Positions 1-8,361 of a DNA stretch of 30,083 nucleotides are shown piece by piece. A model generated the notes under the pieces. The model was not told the DNA's origin, made no database searches, and saw only the letters and a program-made list of their open reading frames with translations. The stretch covers positions 1 to 30,083 of IMG/VR virus record IMGVR_UViG_3300035681_000094; one strand, 5' to 3'. The translations under genes were made by a program, and so were the position numbers. Positions within the stretch are counted from its first letter, which is position 1; each line of letters begins with the position of its first letter. Source of the stretch: a virus.

Positions 1-314
1 ACGATCATGACATTCAGCTCCTTCGCCGCCAGCTTCATCGCCGACGCAATGCGCTCGTAGAGCGGCCACGACCAGTCCACCTGCCCGTCGACGTAAGCGC
101 CGAGATCCACGGCGTGTCCGGTAATGTGCCGGCTGTTCATCGTCTTGGACGCGCCCGCCGCCACCAGCGTTTTCTGCCGGTCGGTCGTGCGCAGCCCCTC
201 GAGCACAGTGAAGTCCACCGACGTGAGCTCGATAGCGCGCTCGACGACGCGCACGAGGTCTGGATGCACGCCTTGCAGGCGCTCACGCGAGCGTTGGCCG
301 AGTTGGTAGCGCAT
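1..314 (-). CDS. Endolysin, M15-family peptidoglycan peptidase (3' end outside window)
   Basis: Likely cuts peptide cross-links or stems of peptidoglycan at lysis (D-Ala-D-Ala carboxypeptidase / L-Ala-D-Glu endopeptidase type). The frame is open from an ATG at 314 to the window edge, giving about 104 residues. Seen: an EGLRT segment near residue 39, followed by SRHITGHAVDL, which fits the M15 zinc-site signature SxHxxGxAxD, with H63 and D70 as predicted zinc ligands. The region expected to hold the last zinc histidine lies outside the window. The start overlaps the upstream gene's stop (TGATG), implying translational coupling. Endolysin is therefore the last visible gene of the leftward late cluster, about 14 kb from the holin candidates. 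The family call is firm; the exact bond cut is inferred. Confidence 0.88.
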   Translation of the reverse strand, partial: MRYQLGQRSRERLQGVHPDLVRVVERAIELTSVDFTVLEGLRTTDRQKTLVAAGASKTMNSRHITGHAVDLGAYVDGQVDWSWPLYERIASAMKLAAKELNVMI

Positions 315-778
315 CAGGTCTGCACGTACTCGCAGTCGATGACGTTGCCCGTGGTTGTCGCGAGCACGGTGGCTGTAGCGGAAAGCCGAACCTCGATCGT
401 GAACGTCACCGCCTTGGCGGGCGTCGTGCTGTTAGCCACAACCGTCCAGACGAGCGCCGAGGGCGTGACGGGCAGCCAGGTATTAACCGTGCCCGTCGAA
501 AACGAGCCCGCCGTCGGCGTGATGCGCATCTGATAATTTGCACCGATCAGCGCCGTTGTCGGCGAGTAGTACCCCGGATTCGGCGTAATGGTGCCATCGA
601 TGGTATTGCCGTTGCCGACGACAGTCAGCGTGCCGTTGGTGTTCGCCGTCATAGTAACGGTCGAGGTTCCAGACGCCGCCAGGCGCTCGTTAGTCGAGGT
701 GAAGCGGTTGAGGAAAACGCCCGTACCGCCACCGCCACCGCCAACGGTGGCGCCCACCATTCGTGCCGCAAAGCTCAC
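314..778 (-). CDS. Small beta-rich virion/fibre-associated protein, unrecognised
   Basis: A 154-residue protein with no family I recognise. It begins with a short hydrophobic stretch and a run of glycines (about residues 13-18). The rest is Thr/Ser/Val-rich alternating sequence typical of beta-structured phage surface proteins. It has no signal peptide or convincing membrane segment. Its start overlaps the stop of the preceding head-binding fibre gene by 4 bases (ATGA), and its stop overlaps the endolysin start, so the three are probably co-translated. The position right after a receptor-binding protein suggests a fibre partner, cap or chaperone. That role is inference from context only. Confidence 0.6.
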   Translation of the reverse strand: MSFAARMVGATVGGGGGGTGVFLNRFTSTNERLAASGTSTVTMTANTNGTLTVVGNGNTIDGTITPNPGYYSPTTALIGANYQMRITPTAGSFSTGTVNTWLPVTPSALVWTVVANSTTPAKAVTFTIEVRLSATATVLATTTGNVIDCEYVQT

Positions 779-1671
779 GAGAAGTCCTTCAGCAGCGTGG
801 CGTACCAGAAACCGGTTGCCGACATATACGTTGCCACCAACAGGTCGACATCGTTAGGCCCGGTCGAGAGTACGCCAGCGCTCGCGCCTGGCCACTTGAA
901 CGTCGCCGGCCACGTCATCGTTCTGCTGCCGGTCGCGTCCTGCGTAATGAACCAGTTGATGGTCTGCCCGTTCTTCAGGTTCGAGAACGTCGGCGCGGTC
1001 GTGACGGTGCCCGACATCGTGACGGTGAAAACGTTCGAGAGAGCGCAATCAATCGCCATCGCCGTTGCGCTGAACGTCACCGCCACCGGGGTTGTCTGGG
1101 CGTTGCCCGTGATGGTCGTGCCGACGATGGTCGGATTCGTCGCGAACACGGCAGAGCCGGTGCCCGTCTCATCCGTCAACGCCGTGCGCAGGTTGGCGCT
1201 CGAGGGCGTTGCAAGGAACGCCGTCACGCCTGCGCCGGTGCCGCTGATGCCCGTTGATACGGGAAGGCCCGTGCAGTTGGTGAGCGTCCCCGAGGCCGGC
1301 GTGCCGAGCACGACCGCCGTCAGCGTTTTGTTGCTCAGCGTCTGCGTCGCGGTTGTCGTCACCACGTCGCCCGAGCCGCTCGCCGCCGTTGCCGCTGAGA
1401 ACACGAGCGAGCCCGTCTTGTCGAGGACGCGGATGCTGTAGTCGCTGTTGGCGAAGAGCCGCGCGGGCGAGCCTTCGTACACCGGATACCCGCCCGACGT
1501 GCGGATCGGCTGCGATGCCAGTAGCGTCAGCGACTGGTTGAAGTAGACGTTAATCGGGTTCGCCACCGGGTCGAGGTTGGCGGTGCCGATGTAGATATAA
1601 CCATCCTCGAGCGCCACGCCGTCGTCGTCGGTGAAGAGCGGGTAGGGCGATTCGACTAGAAGTGCGGGCAT
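775..1671 (-). CDS. Tail fibre/spike with P22 tailspike-like head-binding domain
   Basis: A 298-residue receptor-binding or adaptor protein. Residues 1-95 resemble the P22 gp9 head-binding domain: an NPxPLF-like opening, a GYIYIG strand followed by [10 protein letters not shown], a [14 protein letters not shown] stretch, and a [13 protein letters not shown] ending. Residues 100-185 hold the [10 protein letters not shown] and [15 protein letters not shown] elements common in phage fibres. Residues 190-298 form a beta-rich C-terminal domain with a TGSRTMTWP motif. Unlike P22 gp9 (about 666 residues) there is no beta-helix catalytic body, so it may act as a short fibre or as an adaptor. SD-like TGGAGA lies 8 bases before the ATG. 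It ends in an ATGA overlap with the next gene. Confidence 0.8.
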   Translation of the reverse strand: MPALLVESPYPLFTDDDGVALEDGYIYIGTANLDPVANPINVYFNQSLTLLASQPIRTSGGYPVYEGSPARLFANSDYSIRVLDKTGSLVFSAATAASGSGDVVTTTATQTLSNKTLTAVVLGTPASGTLTNCTGLPVSTGISGTGAGVTAFLATPSSANLRTALTDETGTGSAVFATNPTIVGTTITGNAQTTPVAVTFSATAMAIDCALSNVFTVTMSGTVTTAPTFSNLKNGQTINWFITQDATGSRTMTWPATFKWPGASAGVLSTGPNDVDLLVATYMSATGFWYATLLKDFS

Positions 1672-1711
1672 TTATTCGGTCTCCAGATGGAGCTGTTGTC
1701 AAAAAATACAT

Positions 1712-4510
1712 TTACTTTGCAGCTTGAGCTGGCGGATCATCTAAATCAATCACCACCATGGCTGGAAGCGACTTTGCCCCAGAAGCAACCAATGCATCAA
1801 AGCGATGGCCACCTTCCAGAACATACATTCCTTCAGAGTCTTGTACGACAATAAGCGGGTTGATCTCACGCGACTGCTGAATCTCTTGGGCTAATCGTCT
1901 AGTGCGATCATCCAGACGATCCATAGTGATTTTGTTAACGTATTCAGGATCGAAGGCCGATATTGGAACTTCTCGAACACCCGGCAAAACCTCGTAGTTT
2001 TCAAGGCTGGCGGATATAGACCCCGTGTTTGGTATTTCTTCGCGAACGACGCGACCGTCTACCGTGTCCCCTGCTGCGACAGTGCGTAGCGCCATTTGTG
2101 TCGGTAGATTAGCTTCTACAACAGCCTCAATCGCAGGGGTTGTCGTTTGTGGTTGGCGTGTAGCGCCGACGCTGGTTGTTGCAAAATTTTGCCTGCTTGA
2201 TTCGGATAAATTTTTATCTCTTTTGGGGCCAGCAAGCGCGTCCTTGACTCTTGCCCTTGTTTGTCGGTTTCTGACGTACTGGGTCGCCTCAAGCAAGACC
2301 TGTTTGCCAGGGATGGGCAGTCCCGCAAGTCCATACGTCAAAACAGTGTCCAAAGCGTTCATCATCGCGCTGCCGGTGTTCGACATATTGATTGCGCCAG
2401 GCGGCGCCGTATAGATGTCGAGCGCAATTTCGGAAAGATCGCGCAGCGTCTGCGCCTGCTTCTTCCCGTACAACGCCTCGAGCTTACCCGTCTGATCCAT
2501 CGCCTTGATGGTTTTGTGAAGCGCAGAAGGCGAAATCACGAAATTGCCGAGTTCATCTCTCGCGCTCGTTTGTGATGACTCCCTAATGAAGTCGATTCCC
2601 TTCGCCTTGAGATCCGCCCACGCCTGCTTGCCATCTGGTCCCGCAGAAATCAGCGTAGCGCGAACCTTGTTCATTTCTTCGACAGGCGAAAGACGGACGA
2701 CCTTATCGAAAACATTCTCGAGCGCTATTTTGCGCTCAGTGGTCTTGCCTTTCGTCCCCAGCAGCGCAGCCGTGAGACCGACATTCTCGAACTCCTCCGT
2801 ATATTGCCTGCGCAGCTTTCGGGCGCGACGGTAGATTTCTCCGCCCGCGGGTTCGGTTGAATCATCAATCGCCATCACGAGCTGCTTTGCGAACTTAGCC
2901 TCGCGCGAATCTTCCCAAGCGGTGGCTTGATTGACCCATTGACGCAAAATTTCCGCATTGTTAATGCTAAATTTTTGAGGGACAAGCATCCCAGACTCGT
3001 CTGTAACAACAGCGCCTAGCCTTTGCGCCTCTGCTCGTAATCCAGCAATAAGAGGCACGATACCAGACATATTGTTGAGATCTTCCAATTTTGTAGCGAG
3101 CGGAGCCATTAAAACAAGCTCTTCGGTTTCTCCCGCTTCTTCTGCCTTCTGGTACTCTGCGCTGATACGCTTTAAGGCAATATTTGCTTTATTCTCAATT
3201 GCCGTCGTCGTTGCTAAACCTATCTCCGGTTTGCTGAGCGTGATCGGCTGCATGGAATCAACCATAGCGTCGAAGTTCTGAAGCAGCGTGACCGACTGAT
3301 TCTGAACGCGCTCTCGAATCGGGGCTCCAATCTCTTGTAGCTTGGCGGTTTCTTTCTCAAACTGAAGCTGCGCAAAGTCTCTCGACGCTTGCCCGGTTGT
3401 AAGTGCAGACCCGCCAGTAAACGGAACCGGCATCATCTCCGCAGTCGTCACACGTTGCAGTGCCTGCTCTGTGGCGGCGGCACCAACGCTACCAGGCGGG
3501 GCGGTTGGCGCTGGGCGTCTGACGTTTTGCGTCGGGCGCGCTTGTAAAGACTCAATTGCGTTTTTGTCGATAACAACGTACTCGGTACGGCCGCGCGGGT
3601 CTTTTCCAACTACTAGCCCGTAGCCCTCATTAGTTAGTTGCTGAATGTAGCTTTCGGACAACCGCGTGATATCGCCCTCTTTTTGAAGAACCTTTGTTCC
3701 TTCTTTGATGTTGACGTTGTAAATGGTCGGCGTGCCATCTCCCATTCTGGCGTAGCCTTCCGCAGACGCCAAATCGCTTACGGGCGAAAGGTAGAAGCCG
3801 CCGTATTTGCGCCCCTGTTTTCCCTGCTTCTGACCCTCGCGCACGATCTGCACGCTATCAAGCGCGAGTCCAGCAGAAGGAGACCCGTGGATAAGCGGCA
3901 GGCTGCCGCCTTCAACAACGGCGTCGACCCCCTCTTGACGGGTGCGTGCTAACTCACGCATCTGACCTTGAGACCGCCGCATTCCGCCAAACTGTGTCCT
4001 TGCCTGCTGCACGGCGCCCTGCGCCAGCGCTTGCGGGACGGCGGTCACGGGAACGGGCGCGAGCTTTGCGGCTTCTGCGGCTTCGCCGACGGTTTGCAGC
4101 GCTTGCTGCGCAAGCTCCGTGCGCGGCTGGTAGGTGTAGCGTTGCAAGCCTTCCATCGCGCGTTGAGCCATCAAGTTTCCGCCAACCGACGTGCCATAGG
4201 TGCCGTTGCGAATGGATTCGAGAAGTCCTGCCACGCCGCCTGCGCCGTAGCCAAGCACGCCAGTAGTCGCGCCCGTCAAACCCGTAGCGCCCAATTCGAT
4301 GGGCGCGGTAATGGCTTGCGGAATCGACTGCCCGATAAATTGCCGCTGCGGCTGCGCGGGAGCGGGAGCAGGAGCGGCTGGACCTGCGCTGTCCGCGATG
4401 GCGAGAGCCTGTTCGGTGGCGATCATATTCGCAATGCGCTGCGCCGCTTTGGTATCACCAGCGTTGTGAGCGTTGCGAAGTGCTGTTTTAAGTTCTGGTA
4501 AGGTCGCCAT
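1712..4510 (-). CDS. Giant ejection protein in gp16 position with ADP-ribosyltransferase-like and ParB-like domains
   Basis: A 932-residue protein in the position of P22 gp16, so probably packaged in the virion and ejected with the DNA. Residues 1-35 (LxxALRxAxxAGDTxAAQRIAxMI) are an N-terminal helical motif seen in phage internal virion proteins. Residues 60-100 are Gly/Ala-rich and hydrophobic. Residues 205-325 look like an ADP-ribosyltransferase: HGS at 208-210, GGFYLSP with Y240, and RTEYVVID with E310, a plausible H-Y-E triad. Residues 330-830 are mostly helical and unassigned. Residues 845-925 match a ParB/sulfiredoxin-like fold (INPLIVV near 883 and EGGHRFDA from 899). Parts of the gene, for instance 2000-3700, look less GC-rich than the neighbouring tail genes. 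The ejection role is from synteny, the domain calls from motifs; activity is untested. Confidence 0.75.
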   Translation of the reverse strand: MATLPELKTALRNAHNAGDTKAAQRIANMIATEQALAIADSAGPAAPAPAPAQPQRQFIGQSIPQAITAPIELGATGLTGATTGVLGYGAGGVAGLLESIRNGTYGTSVGGNLMAQRAMEGLQRYTYQPRTELAQQALQTVGEAAEAAKLAPVPVTAVPQALAQGAVQQARTQFGGMRRSQGQMRELARTRQEGVDAVVEGGSLPLIHGSPSAGLALDSVQIVREGQKQGKQGRKYGGFYLSPVSDLASAEGYARMGDGTPTIYNVNIKEGTKVLQKEGDITRLSESYIQQLTNEGYGLVVGKDPRGRTEYVVIDKNAIESLQARPTQNVRRPAPTAPPGSVGAAATEQALQRVTTAEMMPVPFTGGSALTTGQASRDFAQLQFEKETAKLQEIGAPIRERVQNQSVTLLQNFDAMVDSMQPITLSKPEIGLATTTAIENKANIALKRISAEYQKAEEAGETEELVLMAPLATKLEDLNNMSGIVPLIAGLRAEAQRLGAVVTDESGMLVPQKFSINNAEILRQWVNQATAWEDSREAKFAKQLVMAIDDSTEPAGGEIYRRARKLRRQYTEEFENVGLTAALLGTKGKTTERKIALENVFDKVVRLSPVEEMNKVRATLISAGPDGKQAWADLKAKGIDFIRESSQTSARDELGNFVISPSALHKTIKAMDQTGKLEALYGKKQAQTLRDLSEIALDIYTAPPGAINMSNTGSAMMNALDTVLTYGLAGLPIPGKQVLLEATQYVRNRQTRARVKDALAGPKRDKNLSESSRQNFATTSVGATRQPQTTTPAIEAVVEANLPTQMALRTVAAGDTVDGRVVREEIPNTGSISASLENYEVLPGVREVPISAFDPEYVNKITMDRLDDRTRRLAQEIQQSREINPLIVVQDSEGMYVLEGGHRFDALVASGAKSLPAMVVIDLDDPPAQAAK

Positions 4511-5824
4511 TTACCGATCGCCAGTTAAATATTTTTGAACCAACTCGTCGTCTGTCATTTCTTGATCTTGCTCCCTCAAAACTCTTCGGCTCGTCTGTTC
4601 CGGCAAGCCGAGAGCCTTTCGGTACCGCTCTAATCCGGACATCATGACGTTTTCGATATCCGTCAGGTTCGAGATGATTTGCTCGGGAGTTTGCCTGAGA
4701 GACAAGCTCGCAATGTTCGTTTCAAGCCTTGCTCCTTCTGGGGCCGTCAGCGCGCCAAGACCGCGCATTTTTGCCACTTGGCTTAAAAACGCCTGCGACT
4801 TCAGCGTGTTGATTTTTTCTTCTAAGTTTGCCTCTTCCCCGCCAAGCGTAGGCGTCAGAGAATCAAGAGTTCCGGTGATGTCTTGAAGAATGTCAGGGTC
4901 TTTTTTGACGGTAGTCAGGATTGAGTTTATGTTTTGCAGAGCAACATCAATGTCCGCATATGCGTTTTCATTGGCGGCCGCCGCCTCTTTTACGGCTTGG
5001 TCACGGTTGAATTTTGCTGTCGAAATTCTTTCTGTCAGCTCCTGCTGGCGCAGAGCATCTGTTGTTTTTTTGCGCTCAGCTTCCATCGCGGCAATCGCTT
5101 GATTTTGCCTCGCAATACCCATGTCTTGCTGAATTTTTGAAATATTCCAGCCTGCTTGCGTTAGATCAGCCACCGCCTGCGATTCTGCGAATCTGGCTTG
5201 GACGGCAGCCTTGTCGGCGTCAGCTTTCATTTTTGCGATTTGAGCGCCGCTCGTCCCCTCTGCCACGCGCGCTTGCTCTAAAGCCAGTTGCGCCTTGCTG
5301 AACTGCTCAAACCTTGTCGGATCAAGCATAGCCAGTTGAAGCTGAAGCTTTGGAATCGCCGCCGCTACTTCTTCCGGAGAGCCTTCGCCCAATTCCTGCC
5401 GCAACAATTTAAGGGTAGAAACGTCTTGACCTGATTCCTCATTCGCTTGAATGATTCTATCGAGCCGATCAATCCCGACCTGCGGCGTTTTGCTTCTGAG
5501 CGCAAAAAGCGTCTGCATTCCTTCCGTGTATTCGGCGTCCTTGAGTTTATCGTCTAGGAACTTCCACTCCGCCCGAATGTTCTCGCCGAACTCTGGGTAT
5601 AGGTTCATCAGCTCGACGATGCGGTCGTCTGTCGGATTCATCCGCCACGCAGACATATCCGCCTGAAACTGGGCGTTCTTCTGCTCCAGCTCCCGCGCCT
5701 GCCTCTGCTGCTTAAACACCGCGCCGATTTTTAGCCCTTCGACCAGCGCTGTGCCGGGATCTGTAGGGGTAAGCCCCATCTGGCCGAGGTAGTCGATGGG
5801 AGCCGACATTGGATTGATGGCCAT
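4511..5824 (-). CDS. Ejection (pilot) protein, P22 gp20 position
   Basis: A 437-residue mostly helical protein. The N-terminus (DYLGQMGLTPTDPGTALVEGLKIG) is followed by long charged and Ala/Gln-rich helices. Likely coiled coils lie at about 30-60 and 155-290. There is no signal peptide or catalytic motif. Proteins of this build between gp7 and gp16 homologues in P22-like phages are internal DNA-transfer proteins thought to help form a conduit across the envelope. Its stop abuts the 932-residue gene start directly, and its start lies 2 bases after the gp7-like stop, so the three form a tight ejection-protein cassette. The role is inferred from order and composition rather than from a diagnostic motif. 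Confidence 0.7.
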   Translation of the reverse strand: MAINPMSAPIDYLGQMGLTPTDPGTALVEGLKIGAVFKQQRQARELEQKNAQFQADMSAWRMNPTDDRIVELMNLYPEFGENIRAEWKFLDDKLKDAEYTEGMQTLFALRSKTPQVGIDRLDRIIQANEESGQDVSTLKLLRQELGEGSPEEVAAAIPKLQLQLAMLDPTRFEQFSKAQLALEQARVAEGTSGAQIAKMKADADKAAVQARFAESQAVADLTQAGWNISKIQQDMGIARQNQAIAAMEAERKKTTDALRQQELTERISTAKFNRDQAVKEAAAANENAYADIDVALQNINSILTTVKKDPDILQDITGTLDSLTPTLGGEEANLEEKINTLKSQAFLSQVAKMRGLGALTAPEGARLETNIASLSLRQTPEQIISNLTDIENVMMSGLERYRKALGLPEQTSRRVLREQDQEMTDDELVQKYLTGDR

Positions 5825-5826
5825 GA

Positions 5827-6489
5827 TTACTTCTCACCCCAGAATGAACTTGCCAGTCCTGTGATTCCGCCAGCGCCGGCGATAGCGGAGCCGAGTTTGA
5901 TGGCGTCATTAAACGCCATGCGTTGCGCCATTCCCTGCGCCATAACGCTGCCAGCTTGCGCTGTGCCCTTGCCGAGCAGCAGGTTTCCGACGTTGACGCC
6001 CGTGTTCAATCCAGCTTCGCCCTGAAACCCAGATGACACCCGTCCGATCTCAGTGAGCCCGCCGAGCTGCTCGTACCGCTGCTCGATAAGCCTCTGGAGC
6101 ATCGCAGGCCGGAACTGCGCCAGCGCCGCCTGCACGTTACCGCCTCGCAGCCCGCCGGTGGCGCTTGCCTGCTGGAGAATCGCCTCCTCGCCCTGGCGCG
6201 CAAGAGCCTCAAGCTGAGGAGAAGCGGCGAGGGCGTCGATAGCTGCCTGCTCGGCTTCGGGTCCGCGCAACCCTGCCATCGCCATCTGCTGCTCGAGCGC
6301 AGGGGCGCCAGCTTGCACATACGGCGACATTAGCTTAATCAGCGCATCAAACTGCCGCCGAGTCTCCTCGATGCCAGCCTGCGCAGCCTTTGCCTGGATC
6401 TTGCCCGCGCGCTTGCCTGCGCTCGCGGCCGCAGACGAGCCGGTGATATCGCCGACAACGCCGCCGATCGCCTTGCTTATCGAGCCCAT
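5827..6489 (-). CDS. DNA transfer/ejection protein, P22 gp7-like
   Basis: A 220-residue internal virion protein. It begins MGSISKAIGGVVGDITGSSAAASAG, a glycine/alanine-rich hydrophobic opening I recognise from phage DNA-transfer proteins of the p32/gp7 group. An amphipathic helical middle contains GGLRGGN and AQFRP segments. A Gly-rich hydrophobic tail ends in WGEK. I chose the ATG at 6489 over an in-frame one 5 codons upstream because GGGAGG sits 7 bases before it, whereas the upstream ATG lacks an obvious SD. It overlaps the gp14-like gene by 13 bases. Presumably it is ejected early in infection with the gp20- and gp16-position proteins. Confidence 0.8.
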   Translation of the reverse strand: MGSISKAIGGVVGDITGSSAAASAGKRAGKIQAKAAQAGIEETRRQFDALIKLMSPYVQAGAPALEQQMAMAGLRGPEAEQAAIDALAASPQLEALARQGEEAILQQASATGGLRGGNVQAALAQFRPAMLQRLIEQRYEQLGGLTEIGRVSSGFQGEAGLNTGVNVGNLLLGKGTAQAGSVMAQGMAQRMAFNDAIKLGSAIAGAGGITGLASSFWGEK

Positions 6490-6950
6490 GATGTCGCCTC
6501 CCATTCGGGCCGGGTAATTCCCAAGACCCAGACGCCCTCTGGAGCGCCGTTGTATGAAAATGCGTCTCGCCGGAATCCCTCGATTCGGAATCCCAGCCGC
6601 AGACAGTAGTTGCGCGCCGTGAGCATCGACTCGAAAACGTAGGCGGTGACGCGCTGGACGATGGGCGAGTCGTTAAACGCCCAGTTGATGCAGGCATGAC
6701 CGAGAGGACGCGACGACTTCAGCGCTCGGCGCAGAAGGAGCGAGTGCAGCTCGGTCTCGGTGTCGGAGTATTCAATCGCCATGAATGCGCCTGCAAAGTC
6801 TCCATCGACCCACGCCGACAAGTATGTCACAAGCGGGTGCGTGATTGGAGCGGCGTCGTAGTAGTCATGGCTCAAGCGTTGAATGTACGGATCTGCGTAG
6901 ACCTCGGCGAGCTGCTCCGGCGTGATGCCTTCGGTGACGCAGCAGATCAA
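6477..6950 (-). CDS. P22 gp14-like head assembly protein (DUF2824, GNAT-like)
   Basis: A 157-residue protein matching the DUF2824/gp14 group by length, position between the gp26 and gp7 positions, and sequence feel. The fold looks like a GNAT acyltransferase: a GDFAGAFMAIEYS strand pair, an LGHACINWAFND helix, a VTAYVFESMLTARNYCLRLGFRIEGFRRDAF segment resembling the GNAT A/B motif end, then a GVWVLGITRPEW strand. In P22, gp14 is needed for infectious particle assembly; its chemistry is not known to me. The start overlaps the upstream 111-residue gene by 4 bases. Whether acetyl-CoA binding is retained cannot be told from this reading. Confidence 0.75.
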   Translation of the reverse strand: MICCVTEGITPEQLAEVYADPYIQRLSHDYYDAAPITHPLVTYLSAWVDGDFAGAFMAIEYSDTETELHSLLLRRALKSSRPLGHACINWAFNDSPIVQRVTAYVFESMLTARNYCLRLGFRIEGFRRDAFSYNGAPEGVWVLGITRPEWEATSWAR

Positions 6951-7282
6951 GACGCCTCCTTCCCCGAGACGCGAATCACGATCGTGCTGGCAATGCTCGC
7001 CACCGCCGAGAGCTTGGCGCCAGGCGACAGCACCTGCCCGACGATCTCGGGACAGGAGTAGCTCTCGCCCTGCGCGAGATAGCGCAAGGAGACGAGTTGG
7101 TTTGCCGCGCTGGCTGTGCCTGCGGAAGGAACAATGTTGAGTGTGACAAACGCGCCTGACGAGCCCGAGTTGTTGAGCGTCACCGACAGAATGGTCGTCT
7201 TGACGCCGTTCGCGATGTACTGATTCGTCTGAATGTTCTCGACGTACTTCGACTCGACGAGGACGGTATTCGTTGTCGCCAT
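6947..7282 (-). CDS. Small beta-rich virion protein, unrecognised
   Basis: A 111-residue protein rich in alternating hydrophobic/Ser-Thr-Val strands (TILSVTLNNSG, AFVTLNIVPSAG, STIVIRVSG), as expected for a small beta-sandwich. It has no signal peptide, membrane segment or catalytic motif. It shares one base with the end of the needle-position gene and overlaps the gp14-like gene by 4 bases, so it is made with the tail-completion proteins. It resembles many small phage structural proteins that contact a fibre, tail knob or capsid surface. I do not assign a function. Confidence 0.6.
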   Translation of the reverse strand: MATTNTVLVESKYVENIQTNQYIANGVKTTILSVTLNNSGSSGAFVTLNIVPSAGTASAANQLVSLRYLAQGESYSCPEIVGQVLSPGAKLSAVASIASTIVIRVSGKEAS

Positions 7283-8361
7283 TACTGTTGCACCTGCAAG
7301 AAGGTCGCGACGGCGCTCGGCGCCGCTGGAAAGTTGGCGGTGGCGGCGATGGGCGAGAGACTGACGTTCAGTCCACCCAGCACGCCGAAGCCGACCTCGA
7401 TGTAATCATTCGCGGCGAGCGAGAAGAACTCGGTGAGCACCAGCGCCGTGTAACCGTTGTTGATGTTGATCGACTGATAGCGCGAGCTGTTGGCAACGTC
7501 CGCGCCGTTCTTCTTGAAGAAACCCACCGCCTCCCGCGCGGCTGCGACCGTGCAGGAGAACTGAAGCGTCACGGCCACCTGGTAGAGCCCCGACGCCGGC
7601 ACGACCAGCCTGCTCGACGGCGAGCCGATGACGACGCCGTTGCTGATCTCGGTATTGTCCCACGTCACGAGGTACTCATCGCCTGCGACGGCGGGCGTCT
7701 GCGTCGTCGTCTTGGTGAACTCGCCGTAGTATTCCTGCAACGATAGGGTCGGACGGACCATAAGTTGCCCGATGGTCGTGCTCGCGTACAGTACCGCCGC
7801 GACCGAGATCACGTTATCCGGCGCGGTGGGTTTTGAGTTGGTGAGCCCGCCCACGTTATCAGGCGACGCCCAAAGAATCTGACCGGTCACCCACGTCTCA
7901 CCGTACGGCGCGCCTGACGTGTTGACGCCGACAACGCGCCCGTAGAGCGTGACGTAGCCCTGCGCGCTTGGCTGGATGTCCTGCGTGGCGAGCCCGACGA
8001 AGTACAAGGTGTCCGTGCCGCCGTCCGCCAGGTAGGGCGCAACCTTGATGCGGTTGCTGCCGTTGGCGCCGGCAAAGCCGACAGCGGTGCCCTTCGGGAT
8101 CAGCGTCGGCGTGCCGTTGAGCACGACCATGCGAATGACCGTGCCTTCCCGGTCGTTAATCATCTGGATCTGCGCCAGCGCCGAGTCGGCGGACGCCTGG
8201 GCGTTGTCGGCGGCGTTTGACACCTCATCAATGGTCGAGGGCGAGGCGACTTCCGCCGCGTCGAAGAGCCCCTCGAACGCCTTGATCTGCTCCTGGTTCT
8301 TCAGGAACGTCGCGAGCTGATCACGCGTCAGCCGCTTGATGAGTTTGCCGGTGATCGCCAT
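7282..8361 (-). CDS. Tail needle-position fibre protein with putative jelly-roll knob
   Basis: A 359-residue protein between the gp10 and gp14 homologues, where P22 encodes the gp26 tail needle that plugs the tail. Residues 1-70 are helical, with an Ala-rich heptad stretch (about 40-67). Residues 72-200 form beta-rich modules (GTAVGFAGANGSNRIKVA, VTLYGRVVGVNTSG). Residues 205-359 resemble a C1q/TNF-like jelly roll (WDNTEISNG, SRLVVPASGLYQVAVTLQFS, GFFKKNGADV, EFFSLAANDYIEVGF). A TNF-like knob is known on the needle of phage Sf6, which makes a needle role attractive. The N-terminus shows no obvious similarity to P22 gp26, so an ordinary tail fibre remains possible. Confidence 0.6.
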   Translation of the reverse strand: MAITGKLIKRLTRDQLATFLKNQEQIKAFEGLFDAAEVASPSTIDEVSNAADNAQASADSALAQIQMINDREGTVIRMVVLNGTPTLIPKGTAVGFAGANGSNRIKVAPYLADGGTDTLYFVGLATQDIQPSAQGYVTLYGRVVGVNTSGAPYGETWVTGQILWASPDNVGGLTNSKPTAPDNVISVAAVLYASTTIGQLMVRPTLSLQEYYGEFTKTTTQTPAVAGDEYLVTWDNTEISNGVVIGSPSSRLVVPASGLYQVAVTLQFSCTVAAAREAVGFFKKNGADVANSSRYQSININNGYTALVLTEFFSLAANDYIEVGFGVLGGLNVSLSPIAATANFPAAPSAVATFLQVQQ

